Source of the DNA: JAVBPB01 sp031549965
GTDB lineage: Bacteria; Bacillota; Clostridia; Lachnospirales; Lachnospiraceae
Direction of reading: 5' to 3'
NCBI GenBank assembly: GCA_031549965.1
Contig: JAVBPB010000002.1
Coordinates: 1-64,000, forward strand
DNA: 64,000 nt
In this document: one piece after another, positions 45,504 to 53,543 of the stretch
Layout of the letters: each line of letters starts with the position of its first letter
Position numbering within the stretch: the first letter of the stretch is position 1
Made by a program: the position numbers and the translations under genes
The notes under the pieces: generated by a model
The model's database searches: none
Seen by the model: the letters and a program-made list of their open reading frames with translations, nothing else
What the model was told of the DNA's origin: nothing

Positions 45504-45782
45504 ATGGAAAAATACATATCTAAGGAATTAGAAATTTTTAAGGAGCAACTAAGAGTTAAAGCAATAGAAAGTTTTGATAGAACTTTACAAGGTGAGTATT
45601 TACAAAACAGGTTGGAGAACATTAGGGAAAAAAGTTGCGGGGAATTTACTAAGGATGAAATAATTTTAGTTAACGAATATATTGATATTATAATTGCAAA
45701 TGAAAATGAGAGAGCAAAGTTTTTATATAACAAAGGATTTGAGGATTGTATATCACTATTAAAAGAACTATGTATATTGTAA
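45504..45782 (+). CDS. small conserved-type protein, DUF6809-like
   Basis: The 92-residue protein is all-helical and charged and ends in a phrase of the type ERAKFLYNKGFEDCISLLKEL, like the end of DUF6809-type Clostridia proteins (resemblance by eye). It follows the FHA gene by 13 bases with AAAGGAGA before its ATG, and may be the last gene of the pilus transcript. Function unknown. Confidence 0.6.
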   Translation: MEKYISKELEIFKEQLRVKAIESFDRTLQGEYLQNRLENIREKSCGEFTKDEIILVNEYIDIIIANENERAKFLYNKGFEDCISLLKELCIL

Positions 45783-45802
45783 GTAAAACAAATCGTAAAA
45801 GA

Positions 45803-45864
45803 GTTACTATTTACAGCCTGAATTAAGGATTTTTCAGGACCAACCTCAACTAGGCTATGAGTAG
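45803..45864 (+). repeat. 62-bp imperfect palindromic repeat, copy 2
   Basis: This is the second copy of the element at 27022-27086, with conserved ends and centre (ACAGCCT, ATTAAGGA, CCAACCTCAAC). It lies between the last pilus-region gene and the SRP RNA promoter. Confidence 0.6.
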
Positions 45865-45907
45865 AAAACAAAAGTAAAAAATTGTAAAGATAAATATAAA
45901 AAAACTA

Positions 45908-45936
45908 TTGACATGGATGCTATAAAAGTATATAAT
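45908..45936 (+). promoter_or_regulatory. SRP RNA promoter
   Basis: Consensus TTGACA (45908-45913), a 17-base spacer and TATAAT (45931-45936) lie about 50 bases before the folded RNA. Confidence 0.8.
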
Positions 45937-45985
45937 ACATATTACACAATTATTAAAGTTATGGAATATTAATATGTCAAAAAGT

Positions 45986-46251
45986 TTCCGTGCAGCCGGG
46001 GAGATAGCGGTGCCCTGTACCTACAATCCGCTACAGTAGGGGTGATGTTTTGCCTAGGGTCTTTTCTTGTAGGGCTGCCCTTTATAAGTGGCGTTGACGT
46101 TTGGGTCTTACGCAACAGGAATTCATGAATCGTGTCAGGGCAGGAATGCAGCAGCACTAAGTGAAAGCTCTTGTGTGCCGTGAGGTAGCCTGAATCGAGC
46201 TAACTGTTTAGGTAACGCTTATGAGGAAGATTCGAAGCAAGACGCACGGAA
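45986..46251 (+). ncRNA. ffs: signal recognition particle RNA, long gram-positive form
   Basis: The ends TTCCGTGC (45986-45993) and GCACGGAA (46244-46251) pair exactly. The conserved SRP loop is visible as GTGTCAGGGCAGGAATGCAG followed by CAGCACTAAG, and the 5' part has the GGTGCCCTGTA-type Alu region. At about 266 nt it is the long Bacillus/Clostridium type. It has its own consensus promoter and a terminator downstream. Confidence 0.93.
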
Positions 46252-46326
46252 TTTAAATAATAAATAAAATAATTCAACTTTTAGTCATTTTCCATGTGTT
46301 AAGGTTGAAAAAAATTAGATTCCCAT

Positions 46327-46372
46327 TTTATTACAAAGCCTAGGTTTTGTGTAATAAAGAGGAATTTTTTTT
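46327..46372 (+). terminator. terminator after the SRP RNA
   Basis: TTTATTACA (46327-46335) and TGTAATAAA (46350-46358) pair over nine bases, with added A-T pairs inside, followed by a run of eight T residues. Confidence 0.7.
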
Positions 46373-46480
46373 ATATATATAAATGAGCATTTTTATTGAA
46401 GTTATCCGTAAAATAGGGTATAATGTAATATATTAATGATTTAATTGATTACCAATTAATTAATAATAAGGAGTGGTAAA

Positions 46481-48811
46481 ATGGCGATAAAGATGAACCC
46501 TAACGTTCCTAATCAAATAATAGCAGGGACTGTAATATATGCTGAGAAGCAGCGAGTGGATGGTATTGGTCTATTGGTAAAAGGAAAAGTTGCTATGTAT
46601 AACAGTGGCATGAAACTAATTCTTAATCAAGGTAGTTTTTTAGGAATATGCGACTTGGTATTTGGTGAATATATATCAACTTACATAGCTGTTGAAGACT
46701 GTATAATTTATTCTTTTGATGTAATAGATTTAGATAGTTTAGACAAAGTTTTTTCTATGGGAAAAGATTATAGCGGGTTGATTTCCATATCATTAACGAG
46801 ACAAATAGTTGAAGCTGCAAAAATTTATGATGAGCTTTTTACAGTTTCTAAAAGTATCTATGATTCAATTGTGGAAAAATATGACAAATATAAAGAAATT
46901 TCAAAAAGATATGGTCAAAAAATTGAAGATATACCCGGAGCTAGAGAAATTAGACCAATAGAAGACTTTGATGTTAATGAAATGAAATTAGAATACTATA
47001 AAAATGTTATTAAATTACCACTTGAAGTTCAAAAGCAATATTTTGGAACACATTCTTATATTACAAGATATCATTTAGAAGAGCAAGGTGAATTATTAAA
47101 AGAAATTATAGATAGTTCAATTGAGATGGCTGAATACATAAGTAAGAATATAAAGATCTTAGTTAATGATGGCGTTGAAAATATATTTAAAGGTCTTGCT
47201 AAGCTGGCACTAGATATTAATAAAGCAGGCGGAAGAAATAATGACATTGTTGATGAGATTGATGAAATTATAGTTATTTTAAACAGTGCAGAAGTTTTAT
47301 TTATACAAAAACTAGGAAAAGATGCAATTATTGACCGTTCAAAATTAGAAGAACTATATTTTAATCTTATAAGTACTTCTAAAAAAGAGGAAGATAGTAC
47401 AGGGCTTCAACTAGAATACACTAAAAATGAATTAAATAATGCAGAAGATGAATTAAGAGGCTCACTAGATAAAATTTTGATTTTTTCTGAAATTGGAGAA
47501 GAAAAGTCCGAAAAGATGCACCAATTAATTAACACTTTTAAAATAACTACAGATAAAATGGCAGCAGACAATGAATCAAGAATGCTTAGAAAAAAATTAG
47601 CTGACTTATTTTATGAATTATATGAATTAGTATTTATTAAGGCGGCGAAAACTGGAGACAATAGCAGATTAATTGATATGTTCTTAAAATATGGATATGT
47701 AGATGAGAATTTACTTACGAAAGAGCAATTAATGGAATTGTATTATTTAAAAGAAATTCCTAATAATGAAAGATGTAAGGTTTATAATGTAAGAGAGTGG
47801 TTAACTGAAATTTATGAAGGAAGAAAAGAACCTTCAAGAAATGAATTTGATATGGATTATGTCGAGTCTCTAAGAGAGCTAAAGAAAACCACAAAAATGA
47901 CCGAAGAAGAGCAAAAAGATTATCTTAATAATATGGAGAATAAATTATTTTTTGAAATTCGAAATATGTTTAGAAGTAATCATAAATTAGTTAGTGGTCA
48001 AATAACAGTGTTTGTTCCTATTTTGCATAAGGATATGTTTATAAAAACTATAAAAAAATCTTATGTAAGTACAACTTTAGTAAATAGAGCTATTGATGAT
48101 ATAGTGTCAATTGATTACTCTGCTTTCTATAGGGAGGTTTTATATGTTGATGCTAAAAAAGGAATAGAAAAAGAAAGAATTATGAAAGAAGTTATGCCTG
48201 ATATAATCTTAATGCCAACTTGTGGTATAGGAGGAGTAATGTGGCAGGAAACAGCCACGAAGAAAAAAGATACAAAAGCCAGATTTTTACTGCCAATATT
48301 TTGTAGCGTATCTATTGATGATATATTGGTTTCAGTAGTTGCAAAATACAGGTGGGAAATTTGTAGGAGTATTCAAGGACTTTCATGGAATGATATAAGA
48401 GAAAAATCATTAACCTCGGAGTACTCTGATTATATTCAGTTTTACAGAAAACAAAAGGATCTAACTGAGCAGGCAAAAGAAAAAATTCGTAATCAAATTC
48501 AAAAAGGCAGAAATAACCTTAGAGAAATATTTTCTATGGATTATGAAGTATGGATTAAAAGTGAATCAAAGGGTGGTATTAGGCTTAATAAAGTAGTAAG
48601 AAATATATTATACATGAATTGCCCGTTTAACAAGGAAATAAGGGAAAAACTAAAAAATCAACCAGCATTTACAGAAATAGCAAATAAATATAATGCTTTA
48701 ACTATGAAAAAGGCTAAGGATATAGAGAATCACTATATATCACTTAAAAAGAACAATGTTGAAATTACAGAAGAATTAGAAACTAATCTTAAATTTTATA
48801 AAGAATTGTGA
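46481..48811 (+). CDS. large protein with N-terminal cyclic-nucleotide-binding-like domain
   Basis: The 776-residue protein begins with a cNMP-binding beta-barrel-like domain (about 10-120: GLLVKGKVAMYN, then LILNQGSFLGICDLVFGEY), but lacks the Arg-bearing phosphate cassette of classic CRP proteins. The rest is mostly helical and highly charged, with coiled-coil stretches (about 130-180, 310-370), and has a compact C-terminal region (about 510-690: MPTCGIGGVMWQE, then ILVSVVAKYRWEICR). There is no membrane helix or HTH. I do not know its function. It is monocistronic, after GGAG, between the SRP RNA and the large ncRNA candidate. Confidence 0.75.
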   Translation: MAIKMNPNVPNQIIAGTVIYAEKQRVDGIGLLVKGKVAMYNSGMKLILNQGSFLGICDLVFGEYISTYIAVEDCIIYSFDVIDLDSLDKVFSMGKDYSGLISISLTRQIVEAAKIYDELFTVSKSIYDSIVEKYDKYKEISKRYGQKIEDIPGAREIRPIEDFDVNEMKLEYYKNVIKLPLEVQKQYFGTHSYITRYHLEEQGELLKEIIDSSIEMAEYISKNIKILVNDGVENIFKGLAKLALDINKAGGRNNDIVDEIDEIIVILNSAEVLFIQKLGKDAIIDRSKLEELYFNLISTSKKEEDSTGLQLEYTKNELNNAEDELRGSLDKILIFSEIGEEKSEKMHQLINTFKITTDKMAADNESRMLRKKLADLFYELYELVFIKAAKTGDNSRLIDMFLKYGYVDENLLTKEQLMELYYLKEIPNNERCKVYNVREWLTEIYEGRKEPSRNEFDMDYVESLRELKKTTKMTEEEQKDYLNNMENKLFFEIRNMFRSNHKLVSGQITVFVPILHKDMFIKTIKKSYVSTTLVNRAIDDIVSIDYSAFYREVLYVDAKKGIEKERIMKEVMPDIILMPTCGIGGVMWQETATKKKDTKARFLLPIFCSVSIDDILVSVVAKYRWEICRSIQGLSWNDIREKSLTSEYSDYIQFYRKQKDLTEQAKEKIRNQIQKGRNNLREIFSMDYEVWIKSESKGGIRLNKVVRNILYMNCPFNKEIREKLKNQPAFTEIANKYNALTMKKAKDIENHYISLKKNNVEITEELETNLKFYKEL

Positions 48812-48932
48812 TTACATACATTAATTGTGTACCAAATCCTTTATTTGATTATTTTGACCGATATGGCTAAAATGATAGATGAATCTAGTGTTTTTATTAA
48901 ATGAGTGAAAAGTTGAATTAATATCAATAAGA

Positions 48933-49010
48933 GGGCTATAGCAAAAATATATAACATATTGTTGAACAATATATACAACATATGAAAATTTATTTTATTT
49001 GCTTTAGCCC
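48933..49010. repeat. 78-base inverted-repeat element
   Basis: GGGCTATAGCAAA (48933-48945) pairs with TTTGCTTTAGCCC (48998-49010) with one mismatch; the interior carries a second nested repeat (CATATTGTTG with CAACATATG). It could terminate the previous gene or be a small mobile-type palindrome. Apart from it, 48812-49189 shows no gene. Confidence 0.55.
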
Positions 49011-49189
49011 CCTTTATAATTTAAATTTAAATATTGTCAGAAAATTTAAAAAACATCAAAAAGATAACGTGCAAATCATGAAGAAAACAAATAATTAGCA
49101 AAACAATACATGCGAACAAACAATAAAGCTAACAGATCGGCAAACGAAACAAATATGACAGATAAAAATAAAAAAAATTTAAAATAGTA

Positions 49190-49218
49190 TTGACAAATTG
49201 TAAAACAAGTATTATAAT
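49190..49218 (+). promoter_or_regulatory. promoter of the large ncRNA candidate
   Basis: TTGACA (49190-49195) and TATAAT (49213-49218) are exact consensus boxes with an ideal 17-base spacer, as for the SRP RNA. Confidence 0.8.
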
Positions 49219-49225
49219 AAATTTA

Positions 49226-50018
49226 TAATAAAAAACCAAGTTACTTGTAAAGAAAGGTGACTTAGTTGAGATAGGAGGAGATTCCAGTGGGGACTTTAGA
49301 TGAGGAGCAGATAATTCAATACAAAAGTGGCGTGATGAAAGATAATTTCCGCGAGAACGACCTTCATCAAAGAAAATTGTAAATCATCCAGAAAATATAT
49401 TAAAATAAAAGATTCGGAGAGTAGCAACTGGATGTAGTCATTTTATAACTCATCATTGTATTGAATTTTAGCCACTATAAGAATTTTATAGTAAAAGAAG
49501 TAGATAGTGAGGTAACTAAAGCTTTAAAAAGATAAGTATTAATAGTAAATTTATGATAATAGAAAAATAATTACAAAAGTAATAGAAGATTTATTTAAAA
49601 GAGTATTATAAAACTTATTTAAGTTTAGGCTTTTAGAAGTAAAATGTTAATATAGTTATAGATGTAAAGTTATTTAATTTGTTATATAAATTTCCATTAT
49701 TTAAATGAAAAATTAAATAAAAGTTTTATAATACAAAATCATAATAAAAACTATTAAGAACTTATAGTTAGTAAATCACAGCATTAGATAGTTTTATTTG
49801 CATATAAAATCTTAAGAAAGGGTTAATATATAATATTTAAACACTAAGTGTTTTAATATAGAGTAGGTAATAGAAGTTAAAATATATATAAAGAAGGTCA
49901 GCGGAAATTATTAAAGTGGATAAAATATCCTCCGATTAAATAATAAATAAAAGAGGTAAATATGAATACAGAAGAGATTTAAGGCAATCATTGTAATTAA
50001 TATAGTGATTGCTTTTTT
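49226..50018 (+). ncRNA. candidate large structured noncoding RNA, about 790 nt
   Basis: A consensus promoter at 49190-49218 and an intrinsic terminator at 49984-50018 bound this stretch, which has no credible ORF. Internal pairings are plentiful: a 5' hairpin AACCAAGTTAC/GTGACTTAGTT with 10 of 11 pairs, CATCCAG/CTGGATG, GATGAA/TTCATC, CTATAA/TTATAG and TTAAACACT/AGTGTTTTAA, and a possible long-range closing pair GGAGGA near 49275 with TCCTCC near 49929. GC-rich islands (49270-49435 and 49895-49935) stand out of AT-rich surroundings. Size and setting recall large bacterial RNAs such as ROOL, GOLLD or OLE, but I cannot assign it to a class by eye. Confidence 0.6.
49984..50018 (+). terminator. 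intrinsic terminator of the ncRNA unit
   Basis: GCAATCA (49984-49990) and TGATTGC (50006-50012) form a 7-base stem followed by six T residues. Confidence 0.75.
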
Positions 50019-50069
50019 GTGATCTAAGAAGTATAATATTTAAAAGCTAAACAGGAGTTTAAATAGAAA

Positions 50070-50768
50070 ATGGAATTGTTGCAAATTAATAATATAAAAA
50101 AATATTATAAAAAAATAAAAGCAGTAGATGATATAACATTCACAGTAAATAAAGGGGATATAATAGGATTAGTTGGTGATAATGGTGCAGGAAAATCAAC
50201 TACACTATCAATGCTTTCTACTTTAATTAAGCCTGATTCGGGAGAGATTTTATATAAAGAGCAGGACATAGTAAAATATCCTAAAAGCATTCGAAAGGAA
50301 TTAGGATATGTACCTCAAGAAATATCACTATATACTTCACTTACAGCTTTAGATAATTTAAAGTTTTGGGGGAAAGCACAGGGTTTACAAAAAAGTGTTC
50401 TAAAAGAAAGAATTGAAATAGTCTCTGAGATAATTGGATTAAAAGAAAGATTAAAGGATGAGGTTACAAACTTTTCTGGTGGAATGAAAAGGAGATTAAA
50501 TATAGGAGTGGCATTGGTACACAATCCACAATTGGTTATAATGGATGAGCCAACGGTTGGAATTGACACACAATCAAGAAAAAATATCTTGAATACAATA
50601 AAAAAGCTAAATGATAGTGGGACTACAATTATTTATACCAGCCATTATTTTGAGGAGATAGAAGAACTTTGTAATAGAATTTGTATTCTTAAGGATGGCA
50701 AAATTAAAGCAATAGGTGATAAAGAAAAAACTATAGCAATCTATAAGGAACTTATATGTAAAGATTAA
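50070..50768 (+). CDS. orphan ABC transporter ATP-binding protein
   Basis: The 232-residue ATPase is of the BcrA/NatA kind, with Walker A GDNGAGKST (about 37-45), the Q-loop in YVPQE, signature NFSGGMKRR, Walker B LVIMDEP with TVGID, and the H-loop His in TSH. No permease gene is next to it on either side; 50769-51001 shows only a pair of interleaved inverted repeats. It may use a permease encoded elsewhere, or the permease has been lost. The ribosome site is weak (AGGAG 16 bases upstream). Confidence 0.88.
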   Translation: MELLQINNIKKYYKKIKAVDDITFTVNKGDIIGLVGDNGAGKSTTLSMLSTLIKPDSGEILYKEQDIVKYPKSIRKELGYVPQEISLYTSLTALDNLKFWGKAQGLQKSVLKERIEIVSEIIGLKERLKDEVTNFSGGMKRRLNIGVALVHNPQLVIMDEPTVGIDTQSRKNILNTIKKLNDSGTTIIYTSHYFEEIEELCNRICILKDGKIKAIGDKEKTIAIYKELICKD

Positions 50769-50782
50769 CCATCAAATTATTT

Positions 50783-50897
50783 TGACTAAAAATTTTTTAG
50801 AATGTCATCATATGGAATAATTAGGTAGTATTTTTCTGATTTATATGTTATTATTAAATAACCCAAAAGTTTAGTCATTGTTTTGTGAATTCCATAT
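50783..50897 (+). other. interleaved inverted repeats (pseudoknot-like arrangement)
   Basis: TGACTAAA (50783-50790) pairs with TTTAGTCA (50870-50877), and ATATGGAAT (50810-50818) pairs with ATTCCATAT (50889-50897). The order A-B-A'-B' is what an H-type pseudoknot needs. It lies between the ABC ATPase and rubrerythrin genes. It may be an RNA structure or chance in AT-rich DNA. Confidence 0.3.
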
Positions 50898-51001
50898 TTG
50901 GAAATAGACATATTTAGGGGCAAAGCAATGTACATCATACTAATAAAAGCAGTTTGGGAAAATTAAGTTAATTACTTTAAGTAAAAATAAGGAGGATTTA
51001 T

Positions 51002-51538
51002 ATGTCAAAATACGTAGGAACAAAAACAGAACAAAATCTAAAAGATGCATTTGCTGGAGAATCTCAAGCAAGAAATAAATATACTTACTATTCAAGTGTT
51101 GCTAAAAAAGCCGGATATGAACAAATGGCTGAATTATATCTTGAAACAGCTAATCAGGAAAAAGAACATGCTAAAATGTGGTTCAAAGAATTAAATGGAA
51201 TGGGTAATGCAGAAGAAAACTTAAAAGCAGCAGCAGAAGGTGAACATGATGAATATACAGATATGTACGTTAGAATGGCTAATGAAGCAAGAGAAGAAGG
51301 ATTTGAAGAATTAGCTACCAAATTTGAAGCTGTTGGAAAAATTGAAGCAGCTCATGAAGCGCGTTTTCTAAAAATGCTTGAAAGTTTAAAAAATGACAAA
51401 ACATTTAAAACAGATGCACCTCTTGGCTGGAAATGCCGTAACTGCGGTTATATTCACGAAGAAGAAAATGCTCCCCAAGTATGTCCGGTATGTGCTCATC
51501 CAAAGGCTTATTTTGAGCGTAAGGTAGAAAATTACTAA
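51002..51538 (+). CDS. rbr: rubrerythrin
   Basis: Rubrerythrin reduces hydrogen peroxide in anaerobes. The 178-residue protein has the ferritin-like diiron domain (AFAGESQARNKY, then NQEKEHAKMW, and EAAHEARFLKMLE) and a C-terminal rubredoxin domain (about 142-175) with the CxxC pairs CRNCGY and CPVCAHP. AAGGAGG precedes the start. It is monocistronic. Confidence 0.96.
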   Translation: MSKYVGTKTEQNLKDAFAGESQARNKYTYYSSVAKKAGYEQMAELYLETANQEKEHAKMWFKELNGMGNAEENLKAAAEGEHDEYTDMYVRMANEAREEGFEELATKFEAVGKIEAAHEARFLKMLESLKNDKTFKTDAPLGWKCRNCGYIHEEENAPQVCPVCAHPKAYFERKVENY

Positions 51539-51564
51539 TAGTTAAAATACACATTAAACAAACA

Positions 51565-51727
51565 TACCACTGAAAAATTCTACAGCATAATTGAGTTCAC
51601 TGAAAAAGTACTTGATGTAGTCTTTTAAAATTTAAATGGATACAGCTACATTCATTTAAAAAATCAATTTATAGTGTTAAAAGGACTTTTTCAGCGACTT
51701 CGCATAATTTAAGGACTTTCAGTGGTA
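51565..51727. repeat. 163-bp imperfect palindrome with AAGGACTTTTTCAG motifs
   Basis: The outer ends TACCACTGAAA (51565-51575) and TTTCAGTGGTA (51717-51727) pair exactly. An inner pair, CACTGAAAAAGTACTT with AAGGACTTTTTCAGCG, forms a second stem. Part of it resembles 91-148 in this window. It may end the rubrerythrin transcript but is longer than a terminator needs to be, so a small palindromic repeat element is more likely. Confidence 0.6.
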
Positions 51728-51759
51728 GATAAAGAAAATAAAAAAAATTGAAAAAACTA

Positions 51760-51788
51760 TTGACAAGCGTACAAATTTATATTATACT
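51760..51788 (+). promoter_or_regulatory. tRNA promoter
   Basis: TTGACA (51760-51765), a 17-base spacer and TATACT (51783-51788) lie 41 bases before the tRNA-Val gene. Confidence 0.75.
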
Positions 51789-51828
51789 GATTAAGCAGTT
51801 CAGGTTAATACCGTTGAACATGTAACCC

Positions 51829-51901
51829 GGGATCATAGCTCAGCTGGGAGAGCATCTGCCTTACAAGCAGAGGGTCATAGGTTCGAGCCCTATTGGTCCC
51901 A
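51829..51901 (+). tRNA. tRNA-Val (anticodon TAC)
   Basis: A full cloverleaf is visible: acceptor GGGATCA with TGGTCCC, D arm with AGCTCAGCTGGGAGAGC, anticodon loop CTTACAA, T arm with GGTTCGAGCCC and discriminator A. CCA is not encoded. Confidence 0.95.
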
Positions 51902-51917
51902 CTTTACAACTTAATAT

Positions 51918-51991
51918 GGCGGAGTAGCTCAGTTGGCTAGAGCACACGGTTCATACCCGTGGTGTCGGCGGTTCAAATCCGTCCTCCGCTA
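51918..51991 (+). tRNA. tRNA-Met (anticodon CAT, elongator type)
   Basis: The acceptor GGCGGAG pairs with CTCCGCT; the anticodon loop is TTCATAC on a CACGG/CCGTG stem, without the three G-C pairs of initiators; the T arm has GGTTCAAATCC; the discriminator is A. Elongator Met is the best reading; an Ile2 lysidine tRNA is less likely. It lies 16 bases after tRNA-Val. Confidence 0.93.
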
Positions 51992-52055
51992 CTATAGTAT
52001 AGAAGATTGTTTAATAGCAATCTTTTTTTGCATTTTGGAAAGAAAGGTAAAGAAT

Positions 52056-52601
52056 ATGAGAATAGGAATGGGATATGATGTTCACAGGTTAGTGGAGGAG
52101 CGAAAGTTAATACTGGGTGGTGTTTTAATTCCTTATGAAAAGGGATTGCTCGGGCATTCAGATGCAGATGTAGTTGTACATGCCATTATAGATGCTTTAT
52201 TGGGTGCAGCGGCACTGGGAGATATAGGAAAACATTTTCCTGACTCAGATGAAAAATATAAAGGGATATCAAGTATAAAGCTTTTAGAAGAAGTTCAAAA
52301 AAAGATTGAAGAACAATTATATGTAATAGAAAATATTGATGTTACTATAATAGCACAAAAGCCAAAACTATTACCCTATATTAACCAGATGATATTAAAT
52401 ATTTCAAAGACACTTAAAATAATGGAAAGTCAAATTAATATTAAAGCAACTACAGAAGAAGGTTTAGGATTTACAGGTGCCGGCGAGGGAATAGCAACCC
52501 ATGCGATTTGTCTTTTATCAGAGATTCATAATTATGTATATGATGATAAAATGAGAAATAATGGTTGTGAGGGATGTAGTGGCTGTAAAATAAACAATTA
52601 A
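52056..52601 (+). CDS. ispF: 2-C-methyl-D-erythritol 2,4-cyclodiphosphate synthase
   Basis: IspF makes the cyclic diphosphate of the MEP isoprenoid pathway. The 181-residue protein shows MGYDVHRLVE (zinc Asp and His), LLGHSDADVVVHAI, DIGKHFPDSD and TTEEGLGFTG near the end. It has an extra Cys-rich tail (about 162-181, with CEGCSGC), not needed for catalysis. The start is the ATG at 52056 behind AAAGG; a longer frame from 51933 runs through tRNA-Met and is not credible. Confidence 0.94.
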   Translation: MRIGMGYDVHRLVEERKLILGGVLIPYEKGLLGHSDADVVVHAIIDALLGAAALGDIGKHFPDSDEKYKGISSIKLLEEVQKKIEEQLYVIENIDVTIIAQKPKLLPYINQMILNISKTLKIMESQINIKATTEEGLGFTGAGEGIATHAICLLSEIHNYVYDDKMRNNGCEGCSGCKINN

Positions 52602-52626
52602 TTGGTACTAGAAAGGTAAGACAGTA

Positions 52627-53532
52627 ATGGAAACAGAGTTAATAAAACTAAAAGCATCAGATTATGGAAAGATTAAACCATATTTTGAATTAAGAGATTT
52701 TTCAACATGTGAAGGAATGATACTTGATACCTATTTGTGGAATGAATATTATGACACAAAGTATTTTATAAATGAAAAAGGACTTATGTGGGTGTTTAGT
52801 GCTAACGGACAATATTTTACGGGAACGCCAATGTGTAAAAAAGAGGATTTAAAAAGCTGTTTTAAGGTAATAAGAGAATATTTCAATAATGTTTTGAATC
52901 AAAAGTTAGTATTCCTACTAGCAGATGAAATGGCAGTATCAGAGCTTGAACTTTCAGAAGAAGACTTTGAAATAACAGAATGCAGAGATTACTTTGACTA
53001 TATTTATGATGCACAAAAATTAAAGACTTTAAGTGGTAAGAAATATCATAAAAAGAAAAATCATGTAAATGCATTTCTTAAAGAATATGAAGGCAGATAT
53101 GAGTATAAAACCATAGATTGCTCTAATCAGTCAGATATAGTAGAGTTTTTAGATAAGTGGAATGAAGAAAAGGTTAGCGAGGACATTTATAATAGATTGA
53201 AATATGAAAAAGCAGGAATAAATAATGTTTTAAGAGATTGCAGATTTATTGAAAGAAATATGTGTGGAATATATATTGATGGTAAACTAGAAGCATTTTC
53301 TATAGGAAGCTATGCCAAAACTCAAAAGATGGCAGTAATTCATATTGAAAAGGCTAATCCGAACATCAGGGGGTTGTATAATTTTATTAATCAACAATTT
53401 TTAATTCATGCATTTCCAGATGCAGAAATTGTTAATAGAGAAGATGATATGGGTATTGAGGGACTTAGAAAGGCCAAAATGTCCTATAATCCTATTAGAT
53501 TGGTGGAAAAATACAATATTATAGAAAAATAG
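52627..53532 (+). CDS. DUF2156-family protein (GNAT-like)
   Basis: The 301-residue protein matches the DUF2156 pattern: an N-terminal LKASDYGKIKPYFELRDFSTCEG, the middle KYHKKKNHVNAFLKEY, and the end INREDDMGIEGLRKAKMSYNP-like stretch. DUF2156 is the same double-GNAT fold as the C-terminal part of lysylphosphatidylglycerol synthases, so it could transfer an aminoacyl group from tRNA to lipid or another acceptor. There is no membrane segment. It is 25 bases after ispF, AAAGG upstream, and followed by another acetyltransferase gene. Confidence 0.8.
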   Translation: METELIKLKASDYGKIKPYFELRDFSTCEGMILDTYLWNEYYDTKYFINEKGLMWVFSANGQYFTGTPMCKKEDLKSCFKVIREYFNNVLNQKLVFLLADEMAVSELELSEEDFEITECRDYFDYIYDAQKLKTLSGKKYHKKKNHVNAFLKEYEGRYEYKTIDCSNQSDIVEFLDKWNEEKVSEDIYNRLKYEKAGINNVLRDCRFIERNMCGIYIDGKLEAFSIGSYAKTQKMAVIHIEKANPNIRGLYNFINQQFLIHAFPDAEIVNREDDMGIEGLRKAKMSYNPIRLVEKYNIIEK

Positions 53533-53543
53533 GTGGAATTTAA

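Noticed and set aside
45969..46157. Reverse frame of 62 codons within the SRP RNA
   Set aside because: It lies inside the well-paired SRP RNA and has no ribosome site.
49962..49982. Six-codon ORF near the 3' end of the ncRNA unit
   Set aside because: It has an AGAGGT site, but six codons directly before the terminator are too few to argue for a product.
49226..50018. RNase P RNA, tmRNA or 6S RNA as identity of the large ncRNA
   Set aside because: The GAGGAAAGTCC-type core of RNase P and the tRNA-like ends of tmRNA are absent, and the unit is far too long for 6S RNA.
51933..52055. Longer start for ispF
   Set aside because: The extension reads through the tRNA-Met gene; the family N-terminus MRIGMGYDVHR begins at 52056 with a ribosome site.
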